Shown piece after piece: positions 56,861-64,000 of a DNA stretch of 64,000 nt. A program made the translations under genes and the position numbers. The stretch covers positions 95,898,979-95,962,978 of the forward strand of contig OZ022501.1 in the NCBI GenBank assembly GCA_963989385.1, given 5' to 3'. Numbering within the stretch: the first letter of the stretch is position 1; each line of letters starts with the position of its first letter. The notes under the pieces are model-generated. The model worked only from the letters and a program-made list of their open reading frames with translations. It ran no database searches and was not told where the DNA came from. The stretch is from Ctena decussata (lineage: Eukaryota > Mollusca > Bivalvia > Lucinida > Lucinidae).

Positions 56861-58185
56861 CTTGTCATTTGCTCTTTTTATCTACAGCTTACTAAAGGCC
56901 AAACAGTACTGCCTTTAGAGCTAGTTTTTACAGAATACTACTAAATTATAATGAAACCGCCACAGAAACTTAAGTCCACAGAAAACTATATACCCCTTGA
57001 CATACTTCATATGCTAGGGGTATAATTAGCTGTATAGATACCTTTTAAGAGTAGGTCATAGGTGCAGATGAATGTTTGGTGCTAAGAGAGGGTATTTCTA
57101 AAATTATTTTCATATTGAATGGTTTAATTTTAGCTTAAGGAGAACTGCAAAACATCTTTAATACACACTACTTCAGTGATTTAGCAAGATTGCACATAGC
57201 CTATGCTAAAAATGATGTATAAGATGCAATATGAACAGTTTCTGAAGCAACCTAGGTGTACAAAGTAATAAATTTTGAACTAGATTGAATTTACCAAGCA
57301 ATAGACACTCATGTACATACAAAATACGTGAATTGAACTAAACTAAAGCAAGTCTGATTGGTTGTCTAGCTTCATACAAATCTACCGTGATGTATTTAAA
57401 TGATGATTCCTGCACTATATATGTTCCCTGTTGGCACATGCATAAATTTCATTAGACTGGTGCCCTGCACTTAAGATGGGTTCTAGCCTTCAACTGCCAA
57501 GGCTATGCTGATTTTTGCCTCTGAATTCTGCTACCCCAGTATTATGCCTTTTTAGAAATAAACAAGTGCTTGGTCTGACCTCTAAGATGGCCACAGTGGT
57601 TTACACCTCTAATAAAGTATGGCATCTTTGACTTTTTCCTTATTTAGAATATCAAAATTTTACAAAAGTTAAGATTTTACTACAGAAAATCAGGAGATAT
57701 CTGCTCCTTTGTTTCTGCGAAACTTCACAATCAATCTAAAACTCAGGTGTTTATTGAAATATTATTTTCATGGAACTTAACGAATGCGAAGTTTTGTAAA
57801 AATTAAACATACAAAATGGTTATGTCTTTCATTGCTGCCAAAACCTATGTATGAGCATTGCAAATTCAAAACAAGTATACATTCACAAAATTTTACACTA
57901 CTTCTTTTACTTCTTCAGTATCTTCTGCCGTATTTCTGTATCTGCACAACCAGCTTCAGTTCTAAAGGAACTGTTGGAAGTTCTGAGCATTTCAACCACT
58001 GGTGCACCTGGTGCATCTTTCTCTCTGCATGTTATTTCTTTGGCATTTGTATGTCACCTGAATCTGACTCTATCAGCATGTATAATTTGTCTACTACAAC
58101 CACTGACCGATGTATTAAGCCAAGGTTTTAGGGACCCAAACCTATTCCTCCAGAAATATGTATGAATCTGAAACTGAAGCTCACT
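56861..58185. other. region downstream of the kinase stop
   Basis: No exon is supported. On the minus strand the kinase 3' UTR must run into this region from 58464. A minus-strand AATAAA occurs near 57750, but I cannot show that it is used. Plus frames at 57784-58165 have no domain. Confidence 0.3.
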
Positions 58186-58232
58186 CGTAATAATTGCCAA
58201 AATAAGGCATGCCTCAGTTTCGGCAATTATTA
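58186..58232. repeat. 15 bp-stem hairpin in the probable kinase 3' UTR
   Basis: CTCGTAATAATTGCC pairs with GGCAATTATTATGAG across a 23 bp loop. It lies about 230 bp beyond the minus-strand stop codon, so it may be transcribed. It could equally be a tiny MITE. Confidence 0.6.
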
Positions 58233-58464
58233 TGAGATCCCAACACATACATTTTTTTTCAAATAATTAACAATATCTTATTTTCAACCCACAGATTTTG
58301 GCTTATTCTGGTTTCTGTATACATCAATTTAACATATCTTTATAATGACAACACTATTTGATCCCTAGTTCATGGTATCGAAACAGACAAAATTTCTGTC
58401 TGATACTATCGCACCATATTTTGCAGACGACAATGAGTAAATTGCAATTTGCCCCTAAAAGACC

Positions 58465-58676
58465 CTATCGTACACCTGACGCTTCTTTATAGTCTGTCCC
58501 CTCTAAAGTAAAGAATTCCTCAAGCTTCCATTGAAGCGTTTCAAATGTTGGTCGTTCCATCTCCTCTTTTCGCCAGCACTCCAGCATGATTTCGTACAGT
58601 GGTTTGGGACACCCTGGAGGGCAGGGCATTCTGTACCCATGTTCTACTTGGTGTAATACTTCAGCATTTGTCATAC
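58465..58676 (-). CDS. Src-family tyrosine kinase, last coding exon
   Basis: This exon completes the C-lobe of a cytoplasmic protein tyrosine kinase. It begins after a clean acceptor (TTTTTCAG) with GTATGACAAATGCT. Joined to the final G of the upstream exon it reads GMTNAEVLHQVEHGYRMPCP, then CPKPLYEIMLECWRKEEMER, PTFETLQWKLEEFF and a tail LEGTDYKEASGVR before TAG (58465-58467). CW....(E/D)RPTFE..Q..LE.FF is the invariant end of Src-family kinases. The tail tyrosine in TDYKEA sits where Csk phosphorylates Src-type tails to inhibit them. From recall, MTNAEV and DYKEA are nearest to Src42A; FRK is the alternative. The ATG seen further upstream in this frame (58693) is intronic read-through and not a start. 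Confidence 0.95.
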
Positions 58677-58733
58677 CTGAAAAACATTCATTCATAAAAT
58701 CATCGTTTTACTAACTCCTCACTTCAGATTACT

Positions 58734-58989
58734 CGCAATCGGTAGGGCACCTGACTCGTAAGTCAGAGGTCCTGGGTTCGAATCCCGGTCTGGCCACATA
58801 CTTTCGTTTCTCCTTCCGCTGATTCAAGAAGGGCAGTTGTCATTTACTGGCGAAAGTATGTGCACTTAGTACTGGTTAACCGCTTAGGAGGTCTAAGCCT
58901 GCCCAGGAATAGTGTGGTTAGGTTAACTGACCGTCCCGACATGACCTTAGTTGTTTACCGTGGACGTTAAGCATCAAATCAACCAACCA
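58734..58989 (+). mobile_element. S2 SINE, 5'-truncated
   Basis: Begins inside the A box (CGCAATCGGTAGGGCACC), keeps the CTGACTCGTAAGTCAG arm and TGGGTTCGAATCCCGG B box, and ends in a CCAACCAA tail. The exact 13 bp ACTTCAGATTACT flanks it (58721-58733 and 58990-59002). It lies antisense to the kinase gene, within the last intron close to the acceptor. Confidence 0.93.
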
Positions 58990-59164
58990 ACTTCAGATTA
59001 CTGCAATAGCTCTTTTTCTGTACTTTTGAACAGGTGAGATGAAGTTGCCTGATCTGATTATATTGTCAGCATATATTTTCTAGTTTTCTCCCTTTATAAC
59101 ACATAGACCAGTCCTAAATCAAAGGTAACCATAAAGACGAAAACAGCATCTTCCGATGTATTGG

Positions 59165-59368
59165 TACACCTGCATGTATTCCACTAGTTTTACATGGGGA
59201 AGCAACTTCTGTGACTTCATGTTTGTTTCTCTTGGTGGCAAAGCCTTCTAAATCTGCTTCTAAGAGAGCAAAATTCTTTACTTTACGAATTTACCCAAGT
59301 ATAGAAGGGAGGCAAAAGTGAAAAATGGCAGAGCCACTTCCCCTAAAAGTGTACTAATGCACCTTATT
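59165..59368. mobile_element. H7 MITE
   Basis: From GGTACACCTGCATGTATTCC to CCACTTCCCCTAAAAGTGTA and CTAATGCACCTTA, with GGGGAAGCAACTTCTGTGAC and AGAGCAAAATTCTTTACTTT inside. Arms are imperfectly inverted. Confidence 0.65.
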
Positions 59369-59383
59369 TGTGTTTCCATTGAA

Positions 59384-59546
59384 TTGAGTGAGTGAACTCG
59401 GGTTTAACGTCCCACCAACAACGAGGTCATATGGAGACGGGACCTCGGTTTAAAGTCTCATCCGAAAGACCGGAGAAGCGGGGGATCGAACTTGCGACCC
59501 CTGGATTGGTAGTCTGGAGTGTTATCCTCTACGCTACAGCCGCTCC
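59384..59546 (-). mobile_element. S3 SINE with Gly-tRNA-like head
   Basis: Minus-strand head GGAGCGGCTGTAGCGTAGAG, anticodon region CCAGACTACCAATCCAG, B box GGGTCGCAAGTTCGATCCCC, body ending GACGTTAAACCCGAGTTCAC. The exact 13 bp TGTTTCCATTGAA flanks it (59371-59383 and 59547-59559). Confidence 0.92.
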
Positions 59547-59692
59547 TGTTTCCATTGAAAACCTCATACAAATGTATAAGGTGGGATTTTCATGATAAAT
59601 TGTAAGTTTTTTTTTTTCATTCCTCCACATAAACACTGATTGTAATCAAACCTTTCTTTGGCCAAAACATCTGTTTCCATCAAAAATAAAGA

Positions 59693-59920
59693 GGGCCCGG
59701 TCGTTCAAAACTAATGTCATTGTTAGTTAATGTTTCGTTAAAATATCTCGAATAGGCCAATTTTTTTTTGTTGAAAAAATATGAAAAGCTTTTAAGAAAA
59801 GCTTCTCACATTTTTTATACAAAAAATATCGGTGAATTTGGTTATAAAGTTGTAAAACACTTAATGAATTGACTTCTCAACGAGCTCGTTAGGCTTACAA
59901 CGCTTTGAACAACTGGGCCC
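59693..59920. mobile_element. H3 palindromic MITE
   Basis: GGGCCCGGTCGTTCAAAACT to CGCTTTGAACAACTGGGCCC, with the AAAAGCTTTTAAGAAAAGCT centre. AGA lies on both sides, compatible with a 3 bp duplication. Ends 57 bp from the exon at 59978. Confidence 0.85.
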
Positions 59921-59945
59921 AGAAGTTAGCTCACAATTGACATCA

Positions 59946-60134
<189 letters not shown>

Positions 60135-60281
60135 CTATGAAACAAACAATAATGTAATATTCTACAATTACAAGTCAGGATAACTTGATTTTCTTTATAA
60201 GACAGAAGGCTTTGTCAAAAATGGTACCATGCTCTGTATTTTGAAGTAATGTGCTCATAATCTGAAATGAATTATACTGTA

Positions 60282-61307
60282 CACTGAGCCACTTTAGTTA
60301 CGCACCACTTTTTCAATGCCCATAACTGCTTACAATAACAATTTCTAGCAGAATACAATCATTGATAACTTGTCTAACTGATGACAGTCAAAATTTTGCA
60401 AAATCGCTGGAGTGTATCCGCATACTTTGCTGAGAGCTTATTTTGGCAATAATGCACGTGCAGCATAAGAGGCCACTCTTTTCGTCTGGACTTAGCATTG
60501 AACTTCATCTTTGGGGATAGTCGCTTTAGAAAAATGTCTAAGGTTATGTGATTCCAAGTGGCGAGCCAATTTTATTAAAGCATGTTTACAACACATGTTC
60601 ACTTTTTAAAATAAATTTACTTTTGACGTCATTTTAAAGTCAGTTTCGATAACCAATCAATTTTTCTTATCATGAATTGTGATGGCCATAATACCACTGA
60701 CAATATCGAAGTAAGTAAGACTAAAACACAATTGAAAATGGACTCATTTCTAAACAAGACTAACGTCAAAGTCATAACGTAGAATTCTCACCAATGTTTG
60801 CATGAAAATGAACAAAGAACATGTGCTTGTGTACAAGGAAGGTATTATAGAAGTATTTCGATTGCTTGTTTACAAAGCAACATCAACTTTTCTCAGCAGC
60901 TCTTGAAAACAAGATAAATAAACTTATGTTTTCAACCTGTCACCGCAAAGTAGGCAGCGGATATTGATAATGAAAAGTACGCAAATATTGACAGCAATAT
61001 GATGGCTTTTCATATCATAGAAAGTAAAAACGTTCCAACAGAACACTGTGTGATAACCTAGTGTTGAAAATATCCCCTCGCCATGTGAATTCAGGTTAAG
61101 TTGGTAGCGTTGCGAATTCTAATTTGGTTGGTACTGCTCTTTTTCGTATGACCAACCGTTTGTTTGGTTTCCGACAGGCACCAATTTTACGGGATTTATG
61201 CACAAATAAGTGCTTTGTTAGCTTGTAGATCTGAATTTAAAAAGAAATCTATTGTTTATTTACAATTCAGGGTTTTATAAGTGGTGCGTAACTAAAGTGG
61301 CTCAGTG
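60282..61307. mobile_element. non-autonomous Tc1/mariner-like element
   Basis: CACTGAGCCACTTTAGTTAC and its exact inverse GTAACTAAAGTGGCTCAGTG end the element, continued by GCACCACTT / AAGTGGTGC, and TA lies outside both ends (60280-60281 and 61308-61309). It is 1026 bp with no transposase-like frame. Confidence 0.88.
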
Positions 61308-61319
61308 TAAGTACACCTG

Positions 61320-61467
61320 AGGCATGTTCAACAGAGTGGACACTTGCCAAATCCTTTCTGTTGATTGATCTACTGGTACCAAGCTGTATGCAAAATTGTG
61401 TACAACTTGGTACTAGTACTACGATCAGCAAAGAGCACTTGGCAAGTGCCCCCAGTTGAACATGCCT
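61320..61467. mobile_element. palindromic MITE (AGGCATGTTCAAC ends)
   Basis: AGGCATGTTCAAC...CACTTGCCAA folds onto TTGGCAAGTG...GTTGAACATGCCT, with a TTGGTACTAGTAC / TGGTACCAA-type inner pair. It is 148 bp with no coding capacity. Confidence 0.85.
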
Positions 61468-62236
61468 GTGATTTTCTGATTCAGATGTATCGTGTGAAGA
61501 TACATGTACATGACATACATTATATATACAAACTGATGAGAGGTGGTTGAAAATGTCTTAATACATTAAAACAGATTTTGCTTAAAAATAAGAACATTCA
61601 AAGTACTTCCACTGTTATTTATGAAGTATGTGTTCGTAAACTTTTCGTGTAAGAAATTAACTTTGACCTGTTTGTCAATGAGCACCATGTCGATTAGGAA
61701 ATGCCAGGTGACAAGCAATATTGTCAACGTGGGAAGCAGTGGTAATATCACTATCTTACATTTTCTTTTTCCGACATATTTGTAATTCCCTAAGATTGTT
61801 CTATTGATGTAGTGGAAAACTGATATATTTTTTTCTGCAACAAAGATAATTCACAGAGTTTCTAATAAATACAAGAATGGCGTTTAGTACTGATGAGTTG
61901 ATATAATATGATATTCTAGATCCCAACTTGACTTATAACAACAGAAATAGATCATTTTTAGCCATCTGGCATAGAAAGCAGCTTTTTCTAATATAATGTT
62001 CATATTTGCTCATCCACTTTTAGCAATGGCACTATTGGCGTTAATACTATTCAGGTTTTTGATACTTTATTCAATTTTTAACTGCCGCATTTTATTCAAT
62101 ACAAATTAAATTCATACAAAACAACTACTTTTGAATTCTGCATTCATTTCTCTATAAGGCCATATGAATTTCATGAGGTATCTGTCTAAATAAGACTAGA
62201 AGTAATAGTCAAAATGCATTGACATCTATCACATTT
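61468..62236. other. unassigned intronic stretch
   Basis: No exon or repeat boundary seen; frames at 61566-61751 have no domain. Confidence 0.3.
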
Positions 62237-62472
62237 GAGCCGCGACGCGAGAAAACCAACAAAGTGGTTGTTCGCCCAGCCCAGACTCAGATCAGCCTGG
62301 CCATCTGCCCAGTTTGATAAGACTCTTCGTTTAAGGCTAAAAGTGTAGCTCAGGGTCTAAGCTACCCCCATGCAGACAGTGAAGACTCTGATCAGACTGG
62401 GCGGATGCCCAGGCTGATCTGAGTCTGCGCTGGGCGCACAACCACATTGTTGGTTTTCTCGCGTCGCGGCTC
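62237..62472. mobile_element. H1 palindromic MITE
   Basis: GAGCCGCGACGCGAGAAAAC and its exact inverse. Both arms share the C-to-G change (GACGCG instead of GACACG). ATTT lies outside both ends (62233-62236 and 62473-62476). Confidence 0.92.
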
Positions 62473-62576
62473 ATTTCAAAGTTATGTGACACAATTATTG
62501 CACGTCACTGAGTATGACTGATGATAATCAGAACACCCCCACCAAAATTGTCCTTCTTTATACTACAATTACCCCA

Positions 62577-62671
62577 ATGTGCTTAAGTAATGGGACACCT
62601 AAACCATTAATTTCCATTGGTCTCAAATGGAAAATCTATGGTTTTTATGTGTCCTATTAGTTAAGCACATT
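62577..62671. mobile_element. H4 palindromic MITE
   Basis: AATGTGCTTAAGTAATGGGA folds onto TCCTATTAGTTAAGCACATT across CCATTGGTCTCAAATGG. Confidence 0.85.
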
Positions 62672-62869
62672 AGGGTGGCCTTACTATATTCATCATTATG
62701 AGGACAAAATTTCATAATTCACTGTTTTTGGTAAAGCTGTACCTTTATTGTTTTTGTACCTTTATTAATTTTTTTAAATAACCAAAGTCATGTTTCCAAC
62801 TTTCCATCCACTGATAATTAAAAGTCCTTCACATGGACCTATTAACTTGTTTGTCATTAACCACTACAG

Positions 62870-63060
62870 GACCCAGAGCTAGGGCTACAAGCATGTAAAA
62901 CTGGTTTCAGTCCCCAAGTAATTTTAAAATTACTGATTGTTCCAAGGCTTCAGTTCAGTTCAATTCTCTTATCGACGTTACCCAAGTGGCTAAACGGTAC
63001 ATAACCATAGTTGCACACACTTGGCGCCGTGTGTCCATCCAATGTCATTCAGTCTGTAAT
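62870..63060. repeat. tRNA-like dispersed repeat
   Basis: GTAAAACTGGTTTCAGTCCC and ATTACTGATTGTTCCAAGGC resemble 5965-6040; CCAAGTGGCTAAACGGTACA then CACTTGGCGCCGTGTGTCCA resembles 43220-43275. Probably an old SINE; boundaries unclear. Confidence 0.4.
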
Positions 63061-63136
63061 TGTGTCGTCGGTCAGTGCTGCCCAACCAGTATTTATGCAT
63101 AGATGTTTGCCTGCTGCGGCTCCAAGTCAATCTGCT

Positions 63137-63270
63137 CCCGAGGTTATAAAACTTGAGTACATTCTCAAACTCAAAATAAAGCACAATGACTGGCTGCTTC
63201 CGAGCACAGAAGCAGCCAATCATTGTGCTTTATTTTGAGTCTGAGATTTTACTCAAGTTTTATAACATCG
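63137..63270. mobile_element. H6 palindromic MITE
   Basis: CCCGAGGTTATAAAACTTGA to TCAAGTTTTATAACATCGG, centre TGGCTGCTTCCGAGCACAGA / AGCAGCCA. This copy lacks the duplicated arm of 39804-39980. Confidence 0.88.
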
Positions 63271-63367
63271 GACCCTGATGTGGTTTACTATTATTGTAAT
63301 TGTTCGTCTGCTTTGAATTTTTGTTTATTATTTAGAATAGCTTGTGGCCATCTGCTGGGAAACAGCT

Positions 63368-63611
63368 GGGCCCGGTTGTTCAAAACTAATGACATCGTTA
63401 GTTAACGTTTCGTTAAAATTTCAAACGTTCATATTTCAAATACGGCAACATTTTTTGTTGAAAAATGTGAGTAGCTTTTGCATTGTAAAAGCTTCTCACA
63501 TTTTTTCAACGAAAAAATATATGTGTATTTGGTAATAAAGTCATAAAACAGTTAACGAGTTGACCTCTTAACGGGCTCATTAGGCTAACAATGCTTTGAA
63601 CAACTGGGCCC
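63368..63611. mobile_element. H3 palindromic MITE
   Basis: GGGCCCGGTTGTTCAAAACT to GCTTTGAACAACTGGGCCC, with TTTTTTGTTGAAAAATGTGA / TCACATTTTTTCAACGAAAA in the arms. The cleanest copy of the family. Confidence 0.9.
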
Positions 63612-63927
63612 TGACCTCTAGGCATTTCCCTTGCCATGTTAAGCTGTGCATGCTATCTTTATTAGTAGTTTTCCTTTCCCGTTGAGTGTTTGGACAGGTT
63701 GTGTAAGTTCACAGTGTCAGTTCCTGATCATTGCCTTTTTATCTATTTTAAAAATCATTACACCAATCTGCACCCAGACGAAAGTTAGTATAGCACAATC
63801 AACAGATTTCTGAGATGTGGTAGCCTTCTGTTCTGTGATATGATTCACCTTTACCATGATTTCAAATACATGTAAATGCCTTGGTATTTAATAATTATGA
63901 TTTGTTTTCATCTCCTATTAAAAAGTC

Positions 63928-64000
63928 TTCACGGCCTAGTGGATAACAGCCCTGACTCTAAAATATTAGGTCTTTAACTAATGTGAGTTCAAGTTCAAGC
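63928..64000 (+). mobile_element. tRNA-like SINE head at window edge
   Basis: CACGGCCTAGTGGATAACAG resembles a tRNA A box and GTGAGTTCAAGTTCAAGC a B box, 40 bp apart. Cut by the window end, so family is unknown. Confidence 0.45.

Larger units (their letters stand above)
60135..64000 (-). other. upstream kinase intron (partial, at least 3.9 kb)
   Basis: No exon carrying the HRD/DFG region is found up to the window end, so the preceding exon lies beyond 64000. The intron contains a Tc1-like element, several MITEs and tRNA-like repeats listed separately. Confidence 0.75.

Noticed and set aside
57784..58165. Two overlapping plus-strand frames of 104-115 codons
   Set aside because: No recognised domain and they lie antisense to the probable kinase 3' UTR; overlap in different frames suggests chance.
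58465..58695. Stand-alone 76-residue protein starting at the upstream ATG (58693)
   Set aside because: The first residues are translated intron; the acceptor at 58677 and perfect in-frame joining to 59978-60134 show it is a kinase exon.

Overview
This is a eukaryotic (animal) genomic window, AT-rich and almost entirely non-coding. The coding exons are short and bounded by GT-AG introns. The repeats include tRNA-headed SINEs, dozens of palindromic MITEs, and tandem-core elements that end in ACGG-type microsatellites like the 'pearl' elements described in bivalves. Together these point to a mollusc, most likely a bivalve; that assignment is an inference. There is no bacterial-style operon, no CRISPR array and no viral genome in the window.

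The only gene I can support is the 3' end of a Src-family tyrosine kinase on the minus strand. Its last two coding exons lie at 59978-60134 and 58465-58676 and splice in frame. They encode the kinase C-lobe from the activation-loop tyrosine to a short tail carrying a DYKEA tyrosine motif, closest in my recall to Src42A/FRK-type kinases. Earlier exons lie beyond position 64000. The introns are filled with SINEs and MITEs.

The rest is a repeat landscape. For brevity I use local names. Palindromic MITE families: H1 (ends GAGCCGCGACAC, about 236 bp), H2 (ends CAGAGCTCYAGATAAG, about 203 bp), H3 (ends GGGCCCGGTTGTTCAAA), H4 (ends GTGCTTAAGTATTGGGACAC, about 100 bp), H5 (inner GCAAACAGTGTAGA hairpin, often between TTAA sites), H6 (ends GAGGTTATAAAACTTGAGTA) and H7 (GGGGAAGC and GAGCAAATTCTTTCC motifs). 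SINEs: S1 (tail of ATCC repeats), S2 (Thr-tRNA-like head, tail of CCAA repeats) and S3 (Gly-tRNA-like head). Helitron-like or pearl-like elements: R1, R2 and P. Two transposase relics are readable: a Tc1-like N-terminal helix-turn-helix at about 9.1 kb and a mariner-type catalytic domain at about 26 kb.

Layout: 1-5 kb Tigger-like element and H1/H2 MITEs; 5-13 kb SINE pieces, nested MITEs, the Tc1 relic and a 1.2 kb TIR element; 14-20 kb two large tandem-core elements, one with another element nested inside; 22-24.8 kb four tandem copies of a TTAA-flanked element; 25-47 kb scattered MITEs, SINEs and the mariner relic; 47-50.5 kb a palindrome array, a nested SINE-in-hairpin and a perfect triplication; 50-58 kb H1/H2/H7 MITEs; 58.4-64 kb the kinase exons in repeat-rich introns. 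No set of genes here works together as a pathway. The most interesting structure is the density, nesting and self-complementarity of the foldback elements.
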